Assembly: GCF_028596025.1 (NCBI RefSeq)
Contig: NZ_CP117167.1
Location: 992,001 to 1,056,000 of the forward strand
From: Mucilaginibacter jinjuensis
GTDB taxonomy: Bacteria; Bacteroidota; Bacteroidia; Sphingobacteriales; Sphingobacteriaceae
Length of the DNA stretch: 64,000 nucleotides
Direction: 5' to 3'
Part shown: one piece after another, positions 27,517-34,086 of the stretch
Layout of the letters: the number at the start of each line of letters is the position of its first letter
Numbering within the stretch: the first letter of the stretch is position 1
Translations under genes and position numbers: made by a program
Notes under the pieces: generated by a model
The model's input: the letters and a program-made list of their open reading frames with translations, nothing else
Told to the model about the DNA's origin: nothing
Databases searched by the model: none

Positions 27517-27770
27517 CCTAAACCCGGGTGGAGCGGATACCGGCCATGTGGCTAAGGCCTGCAGGCGTATGAGCGGAAAACGGGGCTGGCTTTAATATTA
27601 GTACTGCCTTTGCTTTACAAAGGATAATGATAATGAGAGAAGGAGTGAATTTTGAAAGAGTGAATAGGAATTTATAGTTGCAGAAAGAACCCCTCCCTGC
27701 CAATACACAAGCCAATTGCGCCCCTCCCCGAGTAGGGATTTGATTTACAGAAATATTTATTAAGGTTATT

Positions 27771-27860
27771 TTGTCATTCTGAACGATAGTGAAGAATCTC
27801 TTCGCTAAGAATGTCTTGAACCATAATTTTCAGAATTTAGAAATTAACAGAATGACAAAG
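27771..27860. repeat. R3 palindromic repeat
   Basis: A 90-bp element with ends TTGTCATTCTGA and CAGAATGACAAAG, an inverted repeat of about 11 bp, and an AT-rich interior containing GAAGAATCTCTTCG. Noncoding. Confidence 0.6.
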
Positions 27861-27986
27861 GTTTTTTAATAGAATTTAGCAGCTAAAAAACGCATCATAA
27901 CTATAGTTCTATAACTGCCTGATAATTCACTCCTTCTATCATTCACTCCTTCAAAATTGCTCATAACTCACTAATTCACAATTGTC

Positions 27987-28017
27987 TTTGCTAAATAAAA
28001 TATTATTCCTACATTTG
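27987..28017 (+). promoter_or_regulatory. rpsF operon promoter
   Basis: A textbook Bacteroidota promoter: TTTG at 27987-27990, a 19-nt spacer, and TACATTTG at 28010-28017. A leader of about 40 nt follows with CCCG/CGGG able to form a small hairpin, which could be where S6-S18 autoregulation acts, though the motif is not clear enough to claim. Confidence 0.85.
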
Positions 28018-28063
28018 CGTCCCCGTTAAGAGCGGGTAAAACATTAAAAATCAAAGTATAATA

Positions 28064-28429
28064 ATGCAACAGTACGAAACCGTGATCGTTCTAACCCCGT
28101 TGTTATCAGACGAAGCTGCGAAAGAGGCAATTGCCAAATTCAGCAAGATTCTTACAGATAACGGAGCCGAAATTGTCCAAGAGGATAATTGGGGTTTGAG
28201 AAAATTAGCGTATCCAATCCAAAAGAAAACAACTGGATACTATCACTTAACTGAATACAAGGCTCCGGGTGAATTAATTAACAAACTGGAAGTTGAATTT
28301 AGACGTGATGAGCGCGTATTGCGTTTCTTAACTATCGCCCTTGATAAACACGCCATTGCTTACAATGACAAAAAACGCAGCGGCGCTTTCAACAAAAAAT
28401 CAGCTAAAGCAGAGGAGGCAGCAAACTAA
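28064..28429 (+). CDS. rpsF: 30S ribosomal protein S6
   Basis: A 121-residue S6 protein, a component of the small subunit platform that pairs with S18. The body [20 protein letters not shown] and the segment [19 protein letters not shown] are diagnostic. The C-terminal tail is Lys/Ala-rich and slightly longer than in E. coli before modification. First gene of the rpsF-rpsR-rplI operon; its TAA overlaps the rpsR ATG by one base, with GAGGAGG just upstream. Confidence 0.97.
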   Translation: MQQYETVIVLTPLLSDEAAKEAIAKFSKILTDNGAEIVQEDNWGLRKLAYPIQKKTTGYYHLTEYKAPGELINKLEVEFRRDERVLRFLTIALDKHAIAYNDKKRSGAFNKKSAKAEEAAN

Positions 28430-28692
28430 TGGCTACAGAACAAATTAAGTATGTTACTGCTCCTAAAGTGGAGGATAACCGCAAAAAATATTGCCGTTTC
28501 AAAAAGAACGGTATTAAATACATCGATTACAAAGACGCTAACTTCCTTTTGAAGTTTGTTAACGACCAGGGTAAAGTATTACCTCGCCGTTTAACTGGTA
28601 CTTCATTAAAGTTTCAGCGTAAAGTGGCTCAAGCGGTTAAACGTGCTCGCCACATCGGTTTATTACCTTACGTAACAGATTCGTTGAAATAA
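28429..28692 (+). CDS. rpsR: 30S ribosomal protein S18
   Basis: An 87-residue S18 protein, binding 16S rRNA in the platform as heterodimer with S6. KKYCRFKKNGIKYIDYKDA and the C-terminal block RRLTGTSLKFQRKVAQAVKR, ARHIGLLPYV are typical. Translation is probably coupled to rpsF through the TAATG overlap and the GAGGAGG sequence, one of the few strong Shine-Dalgarno motifs in this window. Confidence 0.97.
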   Translation: MATEQIKYVTAPKVEDNRKKYCRFKKNGIKYIDYKDANFLLKFVNDQGKVLPRRLTGTSLKFQRKVAQAVKRARHIGLLPYVTDSLK

Positions 28693-28710
28693 TCACAGGA
28701 GGCTTAAGAA

Positions 28711-29154
28711 ATGGACATTATTTTAAAACAGGATGTTAAAAACCTTGGTGAGAAAGACGAAATCGTTAAAGTAAAACCAGGTTACGGCCGTAACTTTTTG
28801 ATCCCACAAGGTGTTGCTATCTTAGCTACCGAGTCGGCTCGTAAAGTATTAGCTGAAAACTTAAAACAAGCTCAGTTTAAACAAGACAAAATCCGTAAGG
28901 ATGCTGATGAACTGGCTACCAAATTAGAGAACGTTAAGTTAACTATTGGCGCTAAAGCTGGTGAAACCGGTAAAATTTTCGGTGCTATCAACACAATTCA
29001 AGTTGCTGATGCATTGAAAAAACAAGGCTTTGAAGTTGACCGTCGCCGTATCACTTTTGATCAGGACCCTAAATTTGTTGGTGAATACACTGCAAACTTA
29101 AACCTGCATAAAGAAGTGAAAGTGAAAGTTCCTTTCGAGGTTGTAGCTGAGTAA
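28711..29154 (+). CDS. rplI: 50S ribosomal protein L9
   Basis: A 147-residue L9 protein of the large subunit. The N-terminal domain (MDIILKQDVKNLGEKDEIVK, PGYGRNFLIPQG) binds 23S rRNA; a long helix (about 45-75) joins it to the C-terminal domain (GKIFGAINTIQVADAL). Last gene of the operon, 18 bp after rpsR with AGGAGG in the gap. A terminator follows. Confidence 0.97.
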   Translation: MDIILKQDVKNLGEKDEIVKVKPGYGRNFLIPQGVAILATESARKVLAENLKQAQFKQDKIRKDADELATKLENVKLTIGAKAGETGKIFGAINTIQVADALKKQGFEVDRRRITFDQDPKFVGEYTANLNLHKEVKVKVPFEVVAE

Positions 29155-29209
29155 TTGTATTGATTTCGGATTCCGGAGTTTCGATTCCGGATTTGAACAT
29201 ATAAATTGA

Positions 29210-29250
29210 AATAAGGTGTTTAGTATATTTACTGAGCACCTTATTTTTTT
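29210..29250 (+). terminator. Intrinsic terminator of the rpsF operon
   Basis: AATAAGGTGTTTAG pairs with CTGAGCACCTTATT and is followed by a run of seven T. It ends about 20 bp before the mtgA start. Confidence 0.85.
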
Positions 29251-29271
29251 AACCCCTATTCCAATCCGCTA

Positions 29272-29961
29272 ATGCGAGGCATATTTAGACTGATACTGCG
29301 TATTCTTAAAATATTTGTGATTGCTTTTATTGGCATTACTGTTTTTTGGGTGGTGTTATACCGCTGGGTAAACCCTCCGGTTACCTGGTTGATGTTTACC
29401 CGTGGCTTCGAGCGTAAAGCCGACGGTAAGGATTGGAAAATTGATAAACACTGGGTAAGCTTCGACAGTATTGCCGACCCCATGAAACGCGCCGCCGTTG
29501 CCGCAGAAGACCAGAAGTTTTTAAACCATTTCGGGTTCGATTTTAAGGCGATGGAGCGTGCCATTGATAAAAATGCGCACAGCCATAAACTGATGGGCGG
29601 GAGCACAATCTCCCAGCAAACAGCTAAAAACGTTTTCTTATGGCCGGGCCGCTCTTACATCCGTAAAGGCTTTGAGGCTTACTTTACCCTGCTGATAGAA
29701 ACCTTCTGGAGTAAACGCCGCATTATGGAGGTTTATCTCAATGTAATTGAAATGGGGGATGGTATTTATGGGGTAGAGGCTGCATCGCAAGAGTACTATC
29801 ATAAACATGCATCGCAACTCAATACTTACCAGGCTGCTGCTATTGCATCGATATTCCCTAATCCGCTGCATTGGTCGCCCACCAATCCGAGCGATTATTT
29901 GAAGCATCATCAGTATCTTATTCGGAAGAATATCAGGAGGTTAGGACCTTTGGATTTTTAA
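29272..29961 (+). CDS. mtgA: Monofunctional peptidoglycan glycosyltransferase
   Basis: A 229-residue GT51 enzyme that polymerises lipid II into glycan strands at the periplasmic face. One N-terminal membrane anchor (residues 8-32) precedes the domain. Conserved motifs are AAEDQKFLNHFGFD with the catalytic Glu, GGSTISQQTAKNVFLW, the second catalytic Glu near KRRIMEVYLNVIEMG, and GIYGVEAASQEYY. There is no transpeptidase domain, and the length fits MtgA. Confidence 0.93.
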   Translation: MRGIFRLILRILKIFVIAFIGITVFWVVLYRWVNPPVTWLMFTRGFERKADGKDWKIDKHWVSFDSIADPMKRAAVAAEDQKFLNHFGFDFKAMERAIDKNAHSHKLMGGSTISQQTAKNVFLWPGRSYIRKGFEAYFTLLIETFWSKRRIMEVYLNVIEMGDGIYGVEAASQEYYHKHASQLNTYQAAAIASIFPNPLHWSPTNPSDYLKHHQYLIRKNIRRLGPLDF

Positions 29962-29976
29962 TCTTTTGTATAATTT

Positions 29977-30057
29977 GTCATTGCGAGGTACGAAGCAATC
30001 TCGTCGCATACATAGTTGATTTGCACAGCTACGAGATTGCCACGTCGTTCCTCCTCG
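29977..30057. repeat. R1 short copy, interrupted by IS110
   Basis: Starts GTCATTGCGAGGTACGAAGC and runs to CGTTCCTCCTCG, where the IS begins. The missing end CAATGAC is on the other side of the IS at 31364-31370. Rejoined, the unit is an 88-bp imperfect palindrome. Confidence 0.85.
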
Positions 30058-30068
30058 ATTTCTATGGT

Positions 30069-31076
30069 TTATGCAAGAGCTTTTTGATAATTAATTTCAT
30101 AAGGTCTATTTTGGTTTACGCAGGCGAAGATTCGTAGAATGAGTTTGTTTCTTATAGCGTTAATCACACTCATTTTGTTCTTCTTTTCCAGATCTACCAT
30201 TCTTTCGTAATATCTCTTTAGATCAGCATTATATTGGATAGCAACCAAGGCCGACATGTGTAATAGCGTCTTTACCTTTTTATTGGCCATATGTGATATT
30301 CGCGGCTTCTTCTTAAGCTTTCCTGAATCATCCGTAAATGGTACTACCCCGGAATAGCAGGCAAACTTTTTAGGATCCCTAATATCCTTGAACTCATTTG
30401 TTGTGATGATGATCTGAGTAGCTGTGACTTTACCGATACCGCTCACCGAAGTAATCAGATCGAACAAACGGTTTAGTTCCGGATCTGCTGCAATGATCTT
30501 TTCAATTGCTTTATCTGCTCTGGCAAGGTCAGCCTCGATCGCTTTTAATGCATGCGCACAAATCGTTACATTTTGTTTGGCGATCTTTTTAGAACTAAAC
30601 AGACCATGCTCTTTAAGCGGTGTCTTCAGTTGTTTCTTTACTGAGATCAACCTTAACCTTGTTACCGAAAGACTGCTTAGCTCCTGTATTACTTCACGCT
30701 TAGGTGACCATAAAGACAGTTTCTTTTGTTGATCAAAAGCATATTGAGCGATACGTTTAGCATCAATCTTGTCATTCTTTCCCCGGATATTGCCTAACGA
30801 GTTTTTAATCTGGGTGGCAGCTTCCAGGCAAATATGAGCATTGCGTTTATGCAGGTAACTCAGCGAATGGTTGTTGTAAATACCTGTATGCTCCATACAG
30901 AATACTGCCCTTGTCAAATCAAAACCAGGTATTTTACACAGTTCTTTAATAAATGTGCCTATCGCCTCCGGTTGGTTGGCTATTGCCCTATGGTACAAGA
31001 ACCCCCCTGTGTTGCGGACTGCAAAGTCCAGCTCATCTTTTGATACATCAATGCCGATGAAAAAATCAAATTCCAT
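30069..31076 (-). CDS. IS110-family DEDD/Ser recombinase
   Basis: A 335-residue recombinase. The N-terminal RuvC-like domain has the DEDD tetrad: Asp10 (FIGIDVSK), Glu62 (CMEHTGIY), Asp102 and Asp105 (KNDKIDAKRIA). A coiled-coil region of about 130-195 follows. The C-terminal Tnp domain begins SVSGIGKVTA (helix-hairpin-helix-like) and includes FACYSGVVPFTDDSGK; Ser251 in DDSGK is the probable nucleophile by alignment with the conserved SG of the family. Complete and apparently intact. Confidence 0.93.
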   Translation of the reverse strand: MEFDFFIGIDVSKDELDFAVRNTGGFLYHRAIANQPEAIGTFIKELCKIPGFDLTRAVFCMEHTGIYNNHSLSYLHKRNAHICLEAATQIKNSLGNIRGKNDKIDAKRIAQYAFDQQKKLSLWSPKREVIQELSSLSVTRLRLISVKKQLKTPLKEHGLFSSKKIAKQNVTICAHALKAIEADLARADKAIEKIIAADPELNRLFDLITSVSGIGKVTATQIIITTNEFKDIRDPKKFACYSGVVPFTDDSGKLKKKPRISHMANKKVKTLLHMSALVAIQYNADLKRYYERMVDLEKKNKMSVINAIRNKLILRIFACVNQNRPYEINYQKALA

Positions 31077-31084
31077 AACTTTGT

Positions 31085-31262
31085 ACTGTTTATATGAGTA
31101 AACAGTTAACAGGTTTTAAACCACATCAATACCTTACTAATGAGCCATCTAACTCTAATTTCTATTTGATGCCACAGTTTAAAACGAACGGTAAGGGATT
31201 TAATCGAGGAATAAGCCTGCAAGCTTAGCAATGACATTAATACCCCCTTACCGTTGTTAACT
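31085..31262 (-). ncRNA. Predicted IS110 bridge RNA
   Basis: Two consecutive hairpins lie upstream of the recombinase. Target loop: an 11-bp perfect stem (31187-31197 with 31245-31255, AACGGTAAGGG) encloses 47 nt. In it 31228-31236 (GCAATGACA) is identical to the right flank of the IS at 31363-31371, and 31205-31210 (CGAGGA) is complementary to the left flank TCCTCG at 30052-30057. Donor loop: stems GTTTTAAAC/GTTTAAAAC (31113-31121, 31177-31185) and CATCAA/TTGATG (31124-31129, 31166-31171) enclose a loop in which 31158-31165 (ATTTCTAT) is identical to the IS right terminus 30058-30065. A pairing with the left terminus is only partial (CCTT, 31132-31135). A third hairpin, ACTGTTTA/TAAACAGT (31085-31106), precedes the start codon. 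RNA ends are estimated. Confidence 0.8.
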
Positions 31263-31428
31263 TTATCCACAAAATTCATAGTTATTAACAAAGAAAAAGA
31301 AGCAAAAAGAAACCTTCAACAATAATAATAACTAATACTATTTTGTTGAAGCTAATCTAAAGGCAATGACAAATTTTATTTGACTTGCATATTACCACCT
31401 GTTGCTGTACTCCCCGTACCTTTGCACC

Positions 31429-31821
31429 ATGCCCGTCAATCAAATCCTCACCCTCAACGACGTTAAACTCCTCGTTGATACTTTTTATACCAAAATAAAA
31501 AGCGATGCTTTGCTGGGCCCGATATTTAACGAGCGGATACAAGACCGCTGGCCGCAGCACCTCGAAAAAATGTATTCGTTCTGGCAAACCTTATTACTGG
31601 AAGAGCATACCTACAACGGTCGCCCGTTTCCGCCACACATGAACCTACCCGTAGGGCATGAGCATTTTGAGCATTGGCTAAGCTTGTTTACCCAAACTAT
31701 CGACGAATTATTTACCGGTGAAAAAGCTGACGAAGCCAAATGGCGTGCCGGTAATATTGCGAAGATGTTTGAAGGTAAGATCGCTTACTTTAGGAATCAT
31801 GGGAGTGGGTTTGTGCAGTAG
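31429..31821 (+). CDS. Group III truncated haemoglobin
   Basis: A 130-residue 2/2 globin from ATG 31429. Group III features: no N-terminal glycine motifs, FYTKIKSDALLGPIF, MYSFWQTLLLEEHTYNGRPF, then the proximal-side HEHFEHWLSLFTQTIDELFTG. The His in the HFEHWL helix is the haem ligand candidate. Probably handles O2, NO or peroxide. A -7 element TACCTTTG (31417-31424) ends 4 nt before the ATG. The IS110 insertion ends only 65 bp upstream, so original control sequences may be displaced. Confidence 0.88.
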   Translation: MPVNQILTLNDVKLLVDTFYTKIKSDALLGPIFNERIQDRWPQHLEKMYSFWQTLLLEEHTYNGRPFPPHMNLPVGHEHFEHWLSLFTQTIDELFTGEKADEAKWRAGNIAKMFEGKIAYFRNHGSGFVQ

Positions 31822-31843
31822 AATAGAACCGTAAAAGTCCGGG

Positions 31844-31916
31844 TGTCATACTGAGCTTCGTCGAAGTATGGTGCAGAGGGCCGACGCTCGTCCTTCGACG
31901 AAGCTCAGTATGACAG
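31844..31916. repeat. R2 palindromic repeat, copy 2
   Basis: TGTCATACTGAGCTTCGTCG at one end and CGACGAAGCTCAGTATGACA at the other. Compared with copy 1 at 17286, the GC in CATGCTGAG has become AT on one arm and the partner arm changed likewise (GTGTGAC to GTATGAC), so pairing is kept. Confidence 0.8.
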
Positions 31917-31936
31917 CCCCTGCTCTCGTTTGTTTT

Positions 31937-32320
31937 CTAATCCTTCTTCTTTAAATCCTCTTTCACCTCAGCCAAATAATCTTTATAGCCATTAACGTGC
32001 GGTTTATCGAGGTTGATCATACTGTCTAAACTGGCATCGTAGATCTGGTATTTATTCTTTTTGGCAAACTCTGCGAGGGCGAAAAAGGCAGGTTCACTGT
32101 CGAGGCTTAACAAAAGATTGTTTGATGGCGTAGCGTTGTACTCGTACTCGATATTGCCATCGTTAAGTTCAATTACCCTAAAATCATCTTCTTCCTCAAT
32201 ATTACGGAAATGGGCTTTCAGCTTTTTGCAGAATTCTGCCGGTTTTAAGGCTTGCTTGTTCAGCGTTTCCAAATCTGCAATTTGTTCTGTCGAATTAAAA
32301 AGTACTACGTCCCAGCTCAT
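31937..32320 (-). CDS. Conserved small acidic protein of unknown function
   Basis: A 127-residue soluble protein starting MSWDVVLFNSTEQIADLETL. It has no signal peptide or recognised catalytic motif. An acidic stretch (NIEEEDDFRVIELNDGNIEY) precedes a helical part and a Lys-rich end (VKEDLKKKD). The WDVVLFNS opening resembles small proteins found next to YciI-like genes in Sphingobacteriaceae. It precedes nothing else on this strand and follows the YciI gene by 23 bp, so probably cotranscribed. Confidence 0.6.
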   Translation of the reverse strand: MSWDVVLFNSTEQIADLETLNKQALKPAEFCKKLKAHFRNIEEEDDFRVIELNDGNIEYEYNATPSNNLLLSLDSEPAFFALAEFAKKNKYQIYDASLDSMINLDKPHVNGYKDYLAEVKEDLKKKD

Positions 32321-32343
32321 CTTTGTTGTTTAATTAGGTATTA

Positions 32344-32631
32344 TTATCTGATTAGATGCTTTAAATCAGGATGTGATTGTGAAGCTAAAAACTCCGTTAT
32401 CGTAAATTCAGCCAACTTGTATTTATAAAAAGGATCGTCAACAATAATCTTTTCAAGTATTTCTTTCGAATTGGCTTGGGCAAGGATAATGCCACCTGTG
32501 CGCGGCACTTTACGACCCGATACAATAAACACATCGGCCTTGTAATACTTGTTAAGATATTTAACATGTTCCGCCATGTACTCATCCAATTGTTCGAGCG
32601 GGGCGGTGTATTTAAGGTCGATGATAAACAT
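32344..32631 (-). CDS. YciI-family protein
   Basis: A 95-residue YciI-like ferredoxin-fold protein. Family pattern: MFIIDLKYTAPLEQLDEYMA, HVKYLNKYYKADVFIVSG, then GGIILAQANSKEILEKIIVDDPFYKYKLAEF with the conserved DPF. The His/Asp pair of the YciI putative active site appears as H22 and D66 (approximate). Enzymatic role unproven. Middle gene of a three-gene minus-strand unit. Confidence 0.8.
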   Translation of the reverse strand: MFIIDLKYTAPLEQLDEYMAEHVKYLNKYYKADVFIVSGRKVPRTGGIILAQANSKEILEKIIVDDPFYKYKLAEFTITEFLASQSHPDLKHLIR

Positions 32632-32637
32632 GATAAT

Positions 32638-33123
32638 TTACACCGTAATTAAATCACGGAATAATTGCGGGTGCCAGCTGTTTTTAAAGGGTACTTCCCA
32701 TTTGGTGTCCAGCTCGGCAAGGGTTTGTACCAGGTTGTTAAAAACAACAGTGTCTTGATTTATACTACCTTGTTTAATCAGATCTTCGAATTGTGCGCGT
32801 GGTGCAGATAGTACATCGGCGCCATCGCGGTATGCCAGATTAAAACGATCGAACAGGTTGATGTTATAATGCTGTTCTACCTGTTTCATAAAATTAACCG
32901 ATTTATCGATAGAGCATCCGCTGGCCCCGGCCTGGCTTTCGTCAACAACAAGTACAATGAAGCGATTGTAGCGTATTTCGGCTCCGGCTTTCAATGCATT
33001 GTTGTGTGCAGTCCAACTTTGTGTAAAGCTGTTTAATTGCTGTTGCAGCTGCTGGGTTTCGGCTTCGCTAAGTTTGCGGTCGGCCTGGTAGATCCACACT
33101 CTCGAATTTTCAGAAAATTGCAT
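32638..33123 (-). CDS. Conserved Bacteroidota protein, often mislabelled ABC ATPase
   Basis: A 161-residue soluble protein, start at MQFSENSRVWIYQADR. Homologues in the phylum are commonly named ABC transporter ATPase, but no Walker A, Walker B or signature motif is present here, so that name is not supported. A central segment RFIVLVVDESQAGASGCSID carries a conserved SGCSID with a Cys that may be functional. First gene of the unit with YciI and the 31937 gene. Confidence 0.7.
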   Translation of the reverse strand: MQFSENSRVWIYQADRKLSEAETQQLQQQLNSFTQSWTAHNNALKAGAEIRYNRFIVLVVDESQAGASGCSIDKSVNFMKQVEQHYNINLFDRFNLAYRDGADVLSAPRAQFEDLIKQGSINQDTVVFNNLVQTLAELDTKWEVPFKNSWHPQLFRDLITV

Positions 33124-33169
33124 ACACAAAGGTATCAATTTATTAACTTAGGGTTGTCAAATAGTTGCC

Positions 33170-33649
33170 ATGTTGAAATTTGTGCGGATGGGGTTAAAAA
33201 AGCATTTTTTGATAGTTTCTATCGCCGCACTTGGTTCTGCAAGTTTGTGCTTTACTTATGCCATGGACGAACAGCAATGGCTTACCTGGAGTAACAAATG
33301 CCTCACACAAGCCTATAATGCCGATGGTGATGCCAAATTGAAGAAGTGGGAACTTAGCGTTACCGACAATGCTTTTATCCGCCTGCGTAAAACATATACC
33401 AATGGCAAGCAGGAGTATTACTCGTTCCATCTGCACCGTTTTAACGATATGGGTTACCTGGGCACCACCACAGCAGGTACCTTACAGCTTAAAACCATTG
33501 CCGACGATATTATTGTACAAACCTATAATGACCCCAAAGGTGATATTGATAGTATGGCTACATCGCTCAATATCCAGGTTAAAAACATGGATGCCGAGCG
33601 TTTGGATAGCTTGCATGATGCTTTAATTTACTTTAAGGGGAAAAATTAA
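33170..33649 (+). CDS. Hypothetical exported protein
   Basis: A 159-residue protein with an N-terminal hydrophobic segment (LIVSIAALGSASLCFTYA) that looks like a signal peptide; the second Met at codon 7 is an alternative start. The rest is beta-rich and polar (AFIRLRKTYTNGKQEYYSFH, GYLGTTTAGTLQLKTIADDI). No family recognised. Stands alone between a divergent unit and tRNA-Phe. Confidence 0.6.
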   Translation: MLKFVRMGLKKHFLIVSIAALGSASLCFTYAMDEQQWLTWSNKCLTQAYNADGDAKLKKWELSVTDNAFIRLRKTYTNGKQEYYSFHLHRFNDMGYLGTTTAGTLQLKTIADDIIVQTYNDPKGDIDSMATSLNIQVKNMDAERLDSLHDALIYFKGKN

Positions 33650-33786
33650 AAGATTTTTTAAGCGGAAAAGACTGCCGGTTCTGCTGTTAAACCGACCCGG
33701 TAACCCGCCTGAAAAACTTTTATAGCTGATAAACAGGATGTTTTGAGCTATTTGAAAAAAAAGTTTTATAAAATAGAAAAAGACAC

Positions 33787-33794
33787 TACATTTG
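33787..33794 (+). promoter_or_regulatory. tRNA-Phe promoter -7 element
   Basis: TACATTTG matches TAnnTTTG, 20 nt before the tRNA. TTTT rather than TTTG occupies the expected -33 position (33764-33767). Confidence 0.7.
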
Positions 33795-33814
33795 CATTCC
33801 CGAAACGGACGAAG

Positions 33815-33887
33815 GGTACCATAGCTCAGATGGTAGAGCAAAGGACTGAAAATCCTTGTGTCACTGGTTCGATCCCAGTTGGTACCA
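33815..33887 (+). tRNA. tRNA-Phe (GAA anticodon)
   Basis: 73 nt without encoded CCA. Acceptor stem GGTACCA pairs with TGGTACC (33880-33886), discriminator A at 33887. D-arm AGCTCAGATGGTAGAGCA, anticodon stem AAGGA/TCCTT with loop CTGAAAA and anticodon GAA at 33848-33850, T-arm CTGGTTCGATCCCAG. All standard. Confidence 0.96.
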
Positions 33888-33894
33888 CAACATC

Positions 33895-33930
33895 AAAAAG
33901 GTCATTTTCAATCGAAAATGGCCTTTTTTT
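33895..33930 (+). terminator. Intrinsic terminator of tRNA-Phe
   Basis: AAAAAGGTCATTTTC pairs with GAAAATGGCCTTTTT across AATC, followed by T-run. It lies inside the probable attachment region, between the tRNA and the recombinase. Confidence 0.85.
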
Positions 33931-34086
33931 GTTTAAAAAAGCTATTTTGTGCTAATACTTCTCAGGTAACCCGATCGGGTGTCTTTGCAATTCAGCAAAA
34001 AAATATGTCGAATTCGGTCCAAAAAAATTGTCCCAAAATTGTCAGCGAATTGGGTGCGTTTTTTTAGGACCTGTAAAGTCAAGAAT

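Larger units (their letters stand above)
30058..31363 (-). mobile_element. IS110-family insertion sequence with bridge-RNA leader
   Basis: About 1306 bp. The boundaries are set by the split R1 repeat: 30057 and 31364 rejoin to CCTCCTCG-CAATGAC. One base (G at 30057/31363) is ambiguous. There are no terminal inverted repeats and no clear target duplication, as expected for IS110. The noncoding part is 287 bp upstream of the recombinase (left end) and only 11 bp downstream (right end), the IS110-group layout rather than IS1111. The left end also has a 9-bp inverted repeat CTTCAACAA/TTGTTGAAG (31314-31322, 31343-31351). Confidence 0.9.

Noticed and set aside
28018..28063. S6-S18 autoregulatory RNA in the rpsF leader
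   Set aside because: A small CCCG/CGGG hairpin exists, but I cannot match the known motif with confidence.
30424..30732. Plus-strand open frame inside the IS
   Set aside because: It is antisense to the intact recombinase and is explained by that gene's codon pattern.
32638..33123. ABC transporter ATPase
   Set aside because: This common label has no support: Walker A, Walker B and signature motifs are missing.
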